This document shows positions 1-11,390 of a DNA stretch of 49,755 bases, piece after piece; the stretch's first letter is position 1, and every line of letters starts with the position of its first letter. Location: positions 1-49,755 of the forward strand of contig JALEGH010000021.1 of NCBI GenBank assembly GCA_022763065.1, given 5' to 3'. The DNA is from Alphaproteobacteria bacterium. GTDB lineage: Bacteria; Pseudomonadota; Alphaproteobacteria; Micavibrionales; Micavibrionaceae. The position numbers were made by a program, and so were the translations under genes. A model generated the notes under the pieces. That model saw only the letters and a program-made list of their open reading frames with translations. It searched no databases and was not told where the DNA came from.

Positions 1-1
1 A

Positions 2-1894
2 ACTCATATTCTCTATCTCGGAACAACCGGCTCCGGTAAGACGGAAGGACTCAAATCTCTTGTCACAAGCGCGCTGACATGGGGATCCGGATTTGTCTAT
101 ATCGACGGTAAGGCCGATACAGACCTTTGGTCTTCCCTATCTTCTCTTGTCCGGCGTTTCGGGCGGGATGATGATCTGTTGGTATTGAACTATATGACCG
201 GGAACTCGGACGCCAAAGCGCCTTCCAACACCATGAACCCGTTTTCAAGCGGTTCGGCCTCCTATCTCGCCCAGATGTTGATTTCCCTGATGCCCGAAGC
301 CGAAGGGGACAACGCCATGTGGAAAGAACGTGCGGTTTCCTTGCTCTCCTCCCTCATGCCGGCCCTGACATGGAAGCGAGACAATCAGGATTACCCTCTC
401 TCGGTTAGCTCCATTCGGGAATGTTTAAATCTGGATAAAGTCATCCAGTTTTCACGAGATGAAGCATTGCCTGAAAAAATTAGAGAAAGCTTGAAAGGTT
501 ACCTGGACACGCTGCCCGGTTATGTCGAAGATGCTTTTGACGATCAAGGGAAAGAAAAACCGATGGGGCCGGATGCCCCCATGGTAGATACAACAACAGT
601 CCGTCAGCAGCACGGCTATTTGACCATGCAATTTACGCGCTCCTTACAATCTCTTGGTGATGATTACGGTTATATTTTTGATACACAGGCCGCCGACATT
701 GACATGGTAGATGTCGTATTGAACCGGCGTGTTCTTATTGCCCTTATTCCTGCCCTTGAAAAATCCGGCGATGAATCGGCTAACCTTGGTAAAATCATTG
801 CCACCACTATTAAGGGGATGATGGGTTCAACTCTGGGTGCTACCCTTGAAGGGGACAGCTCTAAGGTGATTGAGAATAAACCCACCCATTCTTCTACGCC
901 TTTTATGAGCGTCTTTGACGAGGTCGGTTACTACGCCTCGCAAGGGATGGGCGTCATGGCAGCCCAGGCGCGGTCACTCGGCTTTTGCCTTGTCTTCTCC
1001 GCGCAGGACCTTCAGGCGATGGAAAAGCGGATCAAGGAAGAAGCCAAATCCATCACTGCCAACTGTAACATTAAAATCTTCGGTAAATTACAAGACCCCA
1101 CCCAAACGCGGGAGTTTTTCGAAAACCATATCGGAAAAGACTATATCGCCAAAGTTTCCAGCTTTCAGCTTTCTGGCGGTATATCTACCGGGTCTTATCA
1201 GGACACTCAGCAAGTGGGAATCGATACCGGATCACGGGCTGATTATGATGATTTGAAAGAAATGCAAGAAGGGGAAGCCATTATCTCCTTCTCCACTGAT
1301 GTTATCCAAGCCAATATTTTTTACTCCAACCCCGGCCACGCGAAAGCCATGCGGGTCACCAGATATGTCGCCCTGCCCGAGCCTGATGAAACATTCATCA
1401 AACATGCAAGCGCGATTACGAAACTGCGAGACAAGCTCTGTGGTAAGGAATGGACGGCGCTCAAAGCAGATGTTGCCGCCCAGACACCGGAAGAAATTGA
1501 AGCACTTCAAAAAGGCTACGCAGTTGGCACCGAATCTTATGATGATCCGGTCGATTACGGGATTACCGCCCTTTGTGCGTTACATGCCCACCTCCACCCT
1601 GTTGAAGCGCAAGAAGCCGTGCGCGCCATTCAAACCGCCGAAGAGGTCGTTGAAATGGCGCCAGTTGAAGAAACAAACACAACGCAGCAAACAAAAGATC
1701 CTATTAGCTGGAATGATCTTGTTGAAGAAGGAAATAACAATACTCAAGCTTCTGCAACGCCAGCTCCTGTGAAATTCATCACCAAAAAACTCAATAAAGA
1801 TGTTGAAGATATTCTTAAAAAAGCAGGAAATAATTTACAAAGCGCGCTCATCAAATCAGGCAATAATGGTGACAAAATTGATGCTGAAGAATAA
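2..1894 (+). CDS. DotL/IcmO-like type IV coupling ATPase, 5'-truncated by window edge
   Basis: The frame is open from base 2, so the N-terminus lies outside the window; 630 residues are visible. They begin just before a Walker A motif, GTTGSGKT, at visible residues 7-14. A Walker B-like segment FMSVFDEVGYY has its Asp near visible residue 306, followed by the stretch QARSLGFCLVFSAQDLQAM, which resembles DotL/IcmO and TrbC-type coupling proteins of type IVB secretion and I-type conjugation systems. Family role: a hexameric inner-membrane ATPase that delivers substrates to the secretion channel. The missing N-terminus would carry the membrane anchor. The C-terminal 200 residues are acidic and low in recognisable motifs, as expected for an adaptor-binding tail. 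The 3' end overlaps the next gene. Family assignment is good; whether the system secretes protein or DNA cannot be told here. Confidence 0.82.
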   Translation, partial: THILYLGTTGSGKTEGLKSLVTSALTWGSGFVYIDGKADTDLWSSLSSLVRRFGRDDDLLVLNYMTGNSDAKAPSNTMNPFSSGSASYLAQMLISLMPEAEGDNAMWKERAVSLLSSLMPALTWKRDNQDYPLSVSSIRECLNLDKVIQFSRDEALPEKIRESLKGYLDTLPGYVEDAFDDQGKEKPMGPDAPMVDTTTVRQQHGYLTMQFTRSLQSLGDDYGYIFDTQAADIDMVDVVLNRRVLIALIPALEKSGDESANLGKIIATTIKGMMGSTLGATLEGDSSKVIENKPTHSSTPFMSVFDEVGYYASQGMGVMAAQARSLGFCLVFSAQDLQAMEKRIKEEAKSITANCNIKIFGKLQDPTQTREFFENHIGKDYIAKVSSFQLSGGISTGSYQDTQQVGIDTGSRADYDDLKEMQEGEAIISFSTDVIQANIFYSNPGHAKAMRVTRYVALPEPDETFIKHASAITKLRDKLCGKEWTALKADVAAQTPEEIEALQKGYAVGTESYDDPVDYGITALCALHAHLHPVEAQEAVRAIQTAEEVVEMAPVEETNTTQQTKDPISWNDLVEEGNNNTQASATPAPVKFITKKLNKDVEDILKKAGNNLQSALIKSGNNGDKIDAEE

Positions 1895-2585
1895 AAAAAC
1901 ATCGCAAAAGGGAAATGTCTTCTTTTTGATTCTGATCGGTGTGTTTCTATTTGGCGCGCTCGCCTTTACCTTCACCCGCTCCGGCCAACAGGGAACCAAC
2001 AACATTTCAAAACAACAGGCCAAAGTCGCCGCGCAAGAGATCCTCAATTATGCCCGCTTAGTCGAAGGCGCTGTTGACCGTGTGAGGCGTAATGGATGCA
2101 GCGAAAGCGAAATCAGCTTTGAAAACTCAACCGTGAGCGGATATACAAACTCAAACGCCCCTGCTGATAATTCTTGCCACATATTCCATGATAATGGAGG
2201 GAAAATTGAGTATTCATCCCCAGTACAAAATAGCACACTCCACACAGCCAACATACGTTTCATAGGTGTTGATCAAATATTAGGCATAGGAAATGATTGT
2301 GCTAACAGCTCATGTTCCGAACTTTATATATTTTACCGCACTAAATCTTTTAACCTATGCAAAGAAATAAACGCACTCGTTGGTATCAACTTAATAGCAA
2401 ATGACATACCATTAGAAAATGGTTTAAACGGCTCTCCTCTATTTACAGGATCTTTTACATACAATACCAACCCCTTAGGAGATGATAACGACGGCACTTC
2501 ATTTGTCGGTAAGCAAACTGGATGCATAAAAGATGCCAATGAATCAGGTTTCTACGATTTTTATCATGTCCTCCTCGCCCGTTAA
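1866..2585 (+). CDS. Pilin-like single-pass membrane protein, function unknown
   Basis: I place the start at ATG 1866, inside the end of the coupling ATPase gene (29-bp overlap), giving 239 residues; ATG 1881 is an alternative. An open frame reaches back to 1800 but would extend the overlap without reason. Residues 1-15 are basic, residues about 18-36 form one hydrophobic helix (GNVFFLILIGVFLFGALAF), and a polar periplasmic region follows with several Cys residues that could form disulphides. The layout (short basic head, GN before the helix, then an alpha-helical stretch KQQAKVAAQEILNYARLVEG) recalls type IV pilins and pseudopilins, but no clear prepilin peptidase site is present. The second half is more AT-rich than its neighbours. 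The overlap suggests translational coupling with the ATPase. No family recognised. Confidence 0.7.
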   Translation: MVTKLMLKNKKTSQKGNVFFLILIGVFLFGALAFTFTRSGQQGTNNISKQQAKVAAQEILNYARLVEGAVDRVRRNGCSESEISFENSTVSGYTNSNAPADNSCHIFHDNGGKIEYSSPVQNSTLHTANIRFIGVDQILGIGNDCANSSCSELYIFYRTKSFNLCKEINALVGINLIANDIPLENGLNGSPLFTGSFTYNTNPLGDDNDGTSFVGKQTGCIKDANESGFYDFYHVLLAR

Positions 2586-2591
2586 TATTAA

Positions 2592-2609
2592 TTCGGGGAC
2601 AGTTTACTT
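2592..2609 (+). repeat. GGGGACAGT-type motif upstream of the transposase gene
   Basis: The motif TTCGGGGACAGTTTACTT lies 33 bp before the transposase start. From memory, near-identical strings (ATTCGGGGACAGTATACTT) recur beside Y1_Tnp/REP-associated transposase genes in many proteobacteria, so it may be an element end or part of the transposase promoter. No matching copy is seen downstream. Confidence 0.4.
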
Positions 2610-2642
2610 GACAGCACAAGCAAATCAGTTTCTAATATCTGT

Positions 2643-3314
2643 ATGGCTCGGCAAGCAAGAATAGTCATTGAAGATACCCCACACCACATCATGCAACGCG
2701 GCAACCGTGCAGAGCCCGTCTTTTTTCAAAAAGGCGATTATCAGAGCTATTTAGATATCGTGACAGGACAGCTCGATAACGCCAAAATTGACCTGCTGTC
2801 TTATTGCCTCCTGCCCAATCAGGTTCACTTGCTTATCCTGCCAAAGGACGCCTCTCTCATCGCGCGCGCCATTGGTGAGGCGCATAGACGTTATACTAAT
2901 TTGATCAATCGAAAACAGGGATGGAGCGGACACCTCTTCCAAAACCGTTTCTTTTCTTATGCGATGGATGAACAACATGCCCTGCGCGCAAGTCGCTTTA
3001 TTGAAACCCTACCTATTACAAACGGCATTACCGACAAACCAGAAAACTATCTTTGGAGCAGCGCCAGATCACGTATCAAGATCATTGACAATCCACTCCT
3101 GACAAACTTCCCTTCGTTTAGCTCCATTCCTGACTGGAATAACTTTCTATCCCGCCCGATGGATACGGGCGAACTGAAAACCATCCAAACCCATTTGCAA
3201 ACAGGCCGCCCACGCGGATCAGACCTGTTTTTGGACAAAATCGAAGAAAATATCGGCCGTCCTGTACGTCCTCAAAAACGCGGCCGTAAACCCAAGAAGA
3301 TTAAAGTAGCCTAG
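2643..3314 (+). CDS. REP-associated tyrosine transposase (RAYT, Y1_Tnp family)
   Basis: The 223-residue protein opens with MARQARIVIEDTPHHIMQRGNR, the typical RAYT start. It keeps the YRDI-like RRYTNLINR segment holding the presumed nucleophilic Tyr and the downstream GWSGHLFQNRF and ENYLWSSA blocks. The family nicks and rejoins single-stranded DNA at REP hairpins. Oddity: the HUH metal-binding motif, normally PNHVHL, reads PNQVHLL here, so the first His is Gln. HUQ variants exist among HUH endonucleases, so activity is not excluded. A basic C-terminal tail (RPQKRGRKPKKIKVA) follows. The stop lies 3 bp from the convergent argS stop, so there is no room for a right-hand element end; this suggests a single-copy, possibly domesticated gene. 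Confidence 0.88.
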   Translation: MARQARIVIEDTPHHIMQRGNRAEPVFFQKGDYQSYLDIVTGQLDNAKIDLLSYCLLPNQVHLLILPKDASLIARAIGEAHRRYTNLINRKQGWSGHLFQNRFFSYAMDEQHALRASRFIETLPITNGITDKPENYLWSSARSRIKIIDNPLLTNFPSFSSIPDWNNFLSRPMDTGELKTIQTHLQTGRPRGSDLFLDKIEENIGRPVRPQKRGRKPKKIKVA

Positions 3315-3317
3315 CGC

Positions 3318-5089
3318 TTACATCCGTTTTGGAATTGTAATACCCAGAAAATCCAAAATCACTTCAAGATGACGGTAAACCATATCGCAAAGCTTGAGAC
3401 GGCTGACACGAAGATTTTCGTTTTCTTCTGACAAAATATGGCAGTTACCATAGAAAGAGCTGAAACCTTGCGCCAATTTATGGGCATACTCGCATAAATA
3501 ATGTGGAGAGTAATTTGATAAGGCCAAATCAAACATTTCAGGGAATTCCGTCAAAAGCAATGCCAGAGGTCTATCTACCCCCTCTAACGCTGTGATCTCG
3601 CCGTTTGTATCTATCCCCTGATCTTTTGCTTTGGCTAAAAGCGATTTAATCCGTACCGCCTGATATAAAAGATAAGGGCCCGTCTTCCCCTCAAAAGAGG
3701 TCATTTGATCCAGATCAAAAATATAATTCATATGTGGCTGATTTGATAAATCTGAGAACTTAATGGCTGCTATAGACACCTTACGGGCAATTTCTTCCCT
3801 CTCTCTTTCATCAAAATTCTGTATAAAATGGGCTTCTTCTATCCTTTTATGAGCTTTATCAATGGACATGGAAACAAGCTGATCCAACCGCATGACGCCA
3901 CCATCACGCGTTTTAAACGGTTTTCCATCAGGTCCATCAAGCGTGCCATATCCGATATGCACTAAATCTGGTTTTTTCTGTACATACCCCGCGCAACGTG
4001 ATGAGCGAAAGACCTGTTCAAAGTGAAGACTTTGCCGCTTATCTACAACATAAATAATTCGTTCTAGCATATCCCCGTAAACATTTACTCTGTCATAAAT
4101 TGTCGCTAGATCGGTGGTGCCATAGGTAACAGCACCATCCGATTTATAAAACATCAGAGGCGGCATATCTTTGTTATCGCCTTCCTCATCTACCGGAATA
4201 ACCAAGGCACCATCGCTTTCAACTGCAATACCTCTTTCTTTCAGTTCGTCTGCCATAGGAGCTATCAAATCATAAATATCCGCCTCCCCACGCCATAATT
4301 CAAAGTTGACATCCAATGAATCAAAATTCCGTTTCATGTCTGCTCTAGACAAAATCATGAACTGTTCCCATATTGCTAAATATCCGGGATGTGTACGATC
4401 CTGAAGTTCAACAGTAGCCTTTTTCGCCTGCTCAAGTCGTACTGGATCATTTTTACATGCCTGCGAAGCCTCAGGATATATCTTTTCCAACTCCGCATAG
4501 GTAAAAGGAGGGGACTTGGGATACGTTCCTGTATGGTTACGATCAAAATACACCCAGTCTGGATAACGAATTTCAAACTCGCTGATAATTTGCCCCATAG
4601 GCAAGCCCAAATCATTTAGATGTACATCTCCCAATGCCCCATACCCAGAAAATTTTAATATGCGCTTTAATGCATCACCAATAATGGTCGAACGTAAATG
4701 TCCTACATGCATAGCCTTAGCGGGATTCGGACCACCATAATCAAGGATAATTGTCCCCTCGCCGCTTTTAGAAATACCAAGGCGCTTGTCTTGTGAAATT
4801 CTTTGGAGATAATTTCGCAGATATTCATCCGTGATATCCAGATTGATAAAACCGGGGCCGGCGATCTCAACTTTTTCAAAAATGTCATTTTGGGAAAGTG
4901 CTTCACAGAGGCTCCCCGCAATGTCACGCGGATTTTTCTTAGCAATCTTGGCTGCGGCCATCGCCCCGTTGCATTGAAACTGCGCCAAATCAGGTCGATC
5001 AGAAACACGCACGGCCCCAAGCTCCGCAGGCAAATTCTGCGCCGTAAAGGCTTCCCCCACAACGCCTGAAAGATTTTGGAGAAGAGAGG

Positions 5090-5093
<4 letters not shown>
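3318..5093 (-). CDS. argS: Arginyl-tRNA synthetase
   Basis: This 591-residue class I aminoacyl-tRNA synthetase charges tRNA-Arg with arginine using ATP. The N-terminal Add1 domain is followed by the signature GGPNPAKAMHVGHLRSTIIG (HIGH variant HVGH). KTRDGGVMRLDQL replaces the KMSKS loop, as is normal for ArgRS, and the C-terminal helical anticodon-binding domain ends LGITIPKRM. Length matches the family. Its ATG overlaps the stop of the preceding small secreted-protein gene as ATGA, so translation is probably coupled in a gyrB - small protein - argS transcript. It converges on the transposase gene with a 3-bp gap and no visible terminator. Confidence 0.97.
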
Positions 5094-7961
<2,868 letters not shown>

Positions 7962-8057
7962 TCACTTGGTTTTGTATAAATTAATGCGTATTTTACGCGC
8001 GGAATCATATAGATTAAACAAGCTTCATTTATAGCATTCAGCCCCTCTAAAAGACAG

Positions 8058-8076
8058 GAAAAAGCATAGCTTTTTC
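8058..8076 (-). terminator. Terminator-like hairpin after recF
   Basis: A perfect palindrome, GAAAAAGC-ata-GCTTTTTC, lies 56 bp downstream of the recF stop and 100 bp upstream of the gyrB start. The stem itself supplies the T-run in both directions. It probably ends or attenuates dnaN-recF transcription before gyrB. Confidence 0.5.
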
Positions 8077-8131
8077 ACATTAATTATCATTTAAAATCAG
8101 ATATTTAAGAGCGTAGAGAAAAAATATTTCG

Positions 8132-9286
8132 TCAAGCTGCTTGCCCCCGCGCAGCGCTTAAAATTTGTGCCTGTTCAATGTAGAAAAACTGCGCACGAGT
8201 TTTGATTTCTTCAAACAAAACCGGGTCGGTTCCGCTCATCCAGACTTGCCCACCCAGCGCGATTAATAGCTCAAATAAAGCGGCGCGGCGGTTCTGATCC
8301 AAATGAGCCACCACCTCATCAAGCAGCATAATGGGGGCCATTCCCTTTTCTGCTGCCATCATGCGCCCATGCGCCAGAATAATGCCAATTAAAAGGGCCT
8401 TTTGCTCTCCTGTCGAACATTGATCTGCTGCCATCCCACGTGCAACATATGTAACGGCTAGATCGCTTTTATGTGGTCCCGTCGCTGCACCACCTTTCAA
8501 GGCATCTTGTCCGCGCGATTGCTCGAGCTGATAACTCAACATTTGTTCCACCTCTATAGCAGGTGATTTTTGCAACAGCTCTTCTGCTGTTCCCTGGACC
8601 CTAAGCTGCGCCTTGGGAAAAAATTGCTCTTCTCCCGCGTCTGCCTGATCACAATAGGTTTGTAGTTTTTGCACAAAATCTAATCTAGCCGCACAGATCG
8701 CCACCCCCGTTTGCGCCATTTGGGTTTCCAGCCCTTCCAGCCAGGCCGGATCAGGTGTTCCTTTTTCTTTTCCTTCCTGCAATAATTTGGAGCGCTGACG
8801 CATCGCATTTTCATAGCGCGTCAAACGTCCCGCATGGCCCGCATCATAGGTAAAGATCAGCCGGTCCAAAAATTTACGCCGCGTTGCTGGTCCATCAATA
8901 AAAAGCCTGTCCATCTGCGGCGTCAACCAAAGACAAGACAGATAATCGCTCAGCGCCTTTTGGCTTTTGGCATCCACGCCGTTAATGCGCACAATACGCC
9001 TACCTGTTGCGGGTTCGAAGCCCGTGCCAAGCTTCACCGCGCCACCACGCGTGGCAACTTCCGAGAAAATAGCCCACGGCGTTTGTCCATCTTGGCGCTG
9101 CATGGTTTGAACGCTCGCCCCGCGCAGTCCCCGTCCGGGGGAAAGCATAGAAACCGCCTCCAAAATATTTGTCTTCCCGGCCCCATTAGGACCGCATAAA
9201 ACGACAAGCCCGTTTTGAACATTGTCCAAACGCCCTTGCGCATAGCAGCGAAAATTATGAAGCGTCAGTTGGGTAAGGTAGGACAC
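8132..9286 (-). CDS. recF: DNA replication and repair protein RecF
   Basis: The 384-residue SMC/ABC-like ATPase loads RecA at single-strand gaps together with RecO and RecR. Walker A GPNGAGKT is at residues 32-39 after the typical opening LTLHNFRCY. The ABC signature reads CSTGEQKALLIGIILAH and Walker B reads PIMLLDEVVAHLD. The start codon is GTG; an ATG two bases upstream is out of frame. It begins 16 bp after the dnaN stop, so dnaN and recF form one transcription unit, as in many bacteria. Confidence 0.96.
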   Translation of the reverse strand: MSYLTQLTLHNFRCYAQGRLDNVQNGLVVLCGPNGAGKTNILEAVSMLSPGRGLRGASVQTMQRQDGQTPWAIFSEVATRGGAVKLGTGFEPATGRRIVRINGVDAKSQKALSDYLSCLWLTPQMDRLFIDGPATRRKFLDRLIFTYDAGHAGRLTRYENAMRQRSKLLQEGKEKGTPDPAWLEGLETQMAQTGVAICAARLDFVQKLQTYCDQADAGEEQFFPKAQLRVQGTAEELLQKSPAIEVEQMLSYQLEQSRGQDALKGGAATGPHKSDLAVTYVARGMAADQCSTGEQKALLIGIILAHGRMMAAEKGMAPIMLLDEVVAHLDQNRRAALFELLIALGGQVWMSGTDPVLFEEIKTRAQFFYIEQAQILSAARGQAA

Positions 9287-9302
9287 ATTATCCGTCAGAC
9301 CA

Positions 9303-10418
9303 TCAAACCCGAAGCGGCATCAAGACGTAGAGCGAAGAGGCATCCCCGGCGTCCTGGATGATTGTTGGGCTGGACGGGTCGGCCAGGGTCAAGCGGCATC
9401 CATCCCCTTCGATTTGTGATGTGATATCCATGAGATAGCGAGCGTTAAAGCCGATCTCCATATTATCATTACCATTGATCTCGAGATCTTCGGTCGCGCT
9501 TCCGGCTTCGGGGGAATTGGCGGACAATGTCATGGTCTTACCATTAAGCGTCATTTTCACCGCCCGTGACTTTCCATCTGAAATGATGGAGACACGATCA
9601 ATCGCCGAAGAAAAAGCCTTCGGGTTTACCTCAATTACCTTGTCATTGCCCTGCGGGATCACACGCTGGTAATCTGGGAAGGTACCATCAATCAATTTTG
9701 AGGTCACAATAATATGGTCGAACGTGAACCGGACCTTGCTTTCGGACAAATCAATTTTGATCGCATCACCGGCTTCATCCACCAATTTACGCAGTTCCGC
9801 CACCATTTTACGCGGTAAAATCACACCGGGCATATTTTCCGCCCCTTCAGGCAACGGCATCTCAAAGCGTGCCAGACGGTGACCATCTGTCGCCACAGCG
9901 CGCAAGACCTTCACCCCGTCATTTTCTGCCGCGTGGAGGTAAATTCCATTGAGGTAATAACGTGTCTCCTCCGTGCTCATCGCAAAGCGGGTCCGGTCGA
10001 TTAAGGCACGCAAATCATTGGCCGGTAAAGAAAAACTCGTTGGCATGTCTCCCTGACCAAGCTCCGGAAAATCCGCAACCGGCAAACAGGAAAGTTTAAA
10101 ATTCGACCTGCCAGCCTTCACACTCATCTGATTACCTGAGGCATCAAGGGTCAACTCAACCTCGCTGTCATCGGGTAATTTCTTTACAATATCAAAAAGC
10201 GTCGCCGCAGGAGCCGTCGTCGCGCCGGGTTCCGCAATTGTCGCGGCAACGGACTCATTGATCTCCATATCCATATCCGTCGTTGATAAGCTCAAAACAG
10301 CGTTTTCTGCCTTCAAGAGCACGTTAGAGAGAATAGGAATGGTATTGCGTTTTTCAACGGCACTTTGAACATGGCCGAGAGAACGAAGAAGAGAAGCGCG
10401 GTCAATTGTAAATTTCAT
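9303..10418 (-). CDS. dnaN: DNA polymerase III beta subunit (sliding clamp)
   Basis: The 371-residue protein forms the ring-shaped homodimer that tethers DNA polymerase III to DNA. The N-terminus MKFTIDRASLLRSLGHVQS and the segment EKRNTIPILSNVLL are diagnostic; three successive clamp domains fill the length, ending in DASSLYVLMPLRV. Length matches the family. A good sigma-70-like promoter lies upstream (10461-10488). It is transcribed away from the divergent BPL_N gene and is followed by recF. dnaA is not directly upstream: the BPL_N gene, on the other strand, separates the two. Confidence 0.98.
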   Translation of the reverse strand: MKFTIDRASLLRSLGHVQSAVEKRNTIPILSNVLLKAENAVLSLSTTDMDMEINESVAATIAEPGATTAPAATLFDIVKKLPDDSEVELTLDASGNQMSVKAGRSNFKLSCLPVADFPELGQGDMPTSFSLPANDLRALIDRTRFAMSTEETRYYLNGIYLHAAENDGVKVLRAVATDGHRLARFEMPLPEGAENMPGVILPRKMVAELRKLVDEAGDAIKIDLSESKVRFTFDHIIVTSKLIDGTFPDYQRVIPQGNDKVIEVNPKAFSSAIDRVSIISDGKSRAVKMTLNGKTMTLSANSPEAGSATEDLEINGNDNMEIGFNARYLMDITSQIEGDGCRLTLADPSSPTIIQDAGDASSLYVLMPLRV

Positions 10419-10460
10419 GGGCTGTATCCATTGTCATATCTGTTGTGCGAATAGAATCAG

Positions 10461-10488
10461 ACTATAGCACAGGGTAAGAAAGGGCCAA
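10461..10488 (-). promoter_or_regulatory. Probable dnaN promoter
   Basis: Reading the minus strand, TTGGCC (10488-10483), a 16-nt spacer and TATAGT (10466-10461) stand 43 nt before the dnaN start. The -10 is close to consensus, the -35 moderate. Confidence 0.5.
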
Positions 10489-10563
10489 ACGTTAAATCGG
10501 TATTTTTTACGCGGCTTTCCACCGGAAAAATATCAAATTGAGACTGTTCGATTATGTCCTTTT

Positions 10564-10572
10564 TGCTAAAAT
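10564..10572 (+). promoter_or_regulatory. Extended -10 element of a probable leaderless transcript
   Basis: TGCTAAAAT is an extended -10 (TGnTAnnnT). It ends 7 nt before ATG 10580, so transcription would begin at or next to the start codon. No Shine-Dalgarno sequence precedes the ATG. No strong -35 is visible. Confidence 0.45.
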
Positions 10573-10579
10573 GCGCCAC

Positions 10580-11332
10580 ATGAATAAAACACTAAAAAAT
10601 GTCGTTATTTATAATGATGAGGGCGTGGGGCCTTTTGGCCTTTACTGCCTGAAATCCTATTTTGGGGCGCGGTACAATGTCGCCCTTGTCAATGCGGCAG
10701 ACATTCTTGAGGGAAGAGCCTTTGGAAATTGCGATATTTTTGTCATGCCAGGAGGTGCCGACAGACCTTATTGCCAAAAGTTCAACGGGGAAGGTAATCA
10801 GAATATCCGGGCCTATATTGAGCAAGGCGGCACCTATTTGGGCATTTGTGCCGGAGCCTATTACGCCGCGCGCAATATTGAATTTCATAAAGGGAGCAAA
10901 AGCGAAATTTGTGAGCCACGCGAGCTTGCCCTGATTAATACAACCGCCTACGGCTCCTTGCCTGAGCTAAAATTCTACCACGAAGATAGTCTCAACACGG
11001 CCACTTGGTGTGAGGTCACAACAAAAGACGAACTTTTCACCTCTTATTATCACGGCGGATGTGCCTTCACTGAGGAAGATGATGATATGAACGTCATTGC
11101 CCGTTATCACGGCTTAGAAGGAGAGCCTCCTGCGGTTATCCAAAAACAGGTTGAAAAAGGACAAGCAATCCTAAGCGGTGTGCATTTAGATACAACACCA
11201 GAAAAATTCATGGCATACCACAAATCTCACCCTCCTGAGGCAGAAGAAAAGCAAGCGCATGATACGCTCATTAAAGCAGGAAATGTCAGTGAGACCCCTT
11301 TTCTTGCTGATTATATGTGGCGATATCTATAA
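10580..11332 (+). CDS. BPL_N-domain, glutamine amidotransferase-like protein
   Basis: The 250-residue protein resembles the N-terminal (BPL_N) domain found in eukaryotic biotin-protein ligases and in stand-alone bacterial proteins. It has a class I glutamine amidotransferase-like fold: FVMPGGADRPY at residues 54-64, then the nucleophile elbow LGICAGAYYAA with Cys near residue 90. The rest (YHGGCAFTEEDDD, GQAILSGVHLD) fits the family, but no ligase domain follows. The substrate is unknown. The frame is open from TTG 10538, but ATG 10580 is chosen because an extended -10 sits 7 nt upstream. It lies between dnaA and dnaN on the opposite strand and converges on dnaA across a shared hairpin. Confidence 0.8.
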   Translation: MNKTLKNVVIYNDEGVGPFGLYCLKSYFGARYNVALVNAADILEGRAFGNCDIFVMPGGADRPYCQKFNGEGNQNIRAYIEQGGTYLGICAGAYYAARNIEFHKGSKSEICEPRELALINTTAYGSLPELKFYHEDSLNTATWCEVTTKDELFTSYYHGGCAFTEEDDDMNVIARYHGLEGEPPAVIQKQVEKGQAILSGVHLDTTPEKFMAYHKSHPPEAEEKQAHDTLIKAGNVSETPFLADYMWRYL

Positions 11333-11335
11333 ACA

Positions 11336-11361
11336 CAAAAAAGGCCCTTAAAAACAGGGCC
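11336..11361 (-). terminator. Rho-independent terminator of dnaA
   Basis: The hairpin is GGCCCT-taaaaac-AGGGCC on the plus strand (11343-11361). Read from the dnaA side it is followed by a run of seven T, and it lies 30 bp past the dnaA stop. It also sits 10 bp past the stop of the convergent BPL_N gene, where the T-run is weaker, so it may serve both. Confidence 0.8.
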
Positions 11362-11390
11362 TCCTTGTTATTTTTTCTGCCGCACACAAC

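Noticed and set aside
9000..9025. tRNA T-arm-like string GGGTTCGAAGCCC
   Set aside because: It falls inside recF, and no acceptor or anticodon stems are found around it. No tRNA gene was found in the window.
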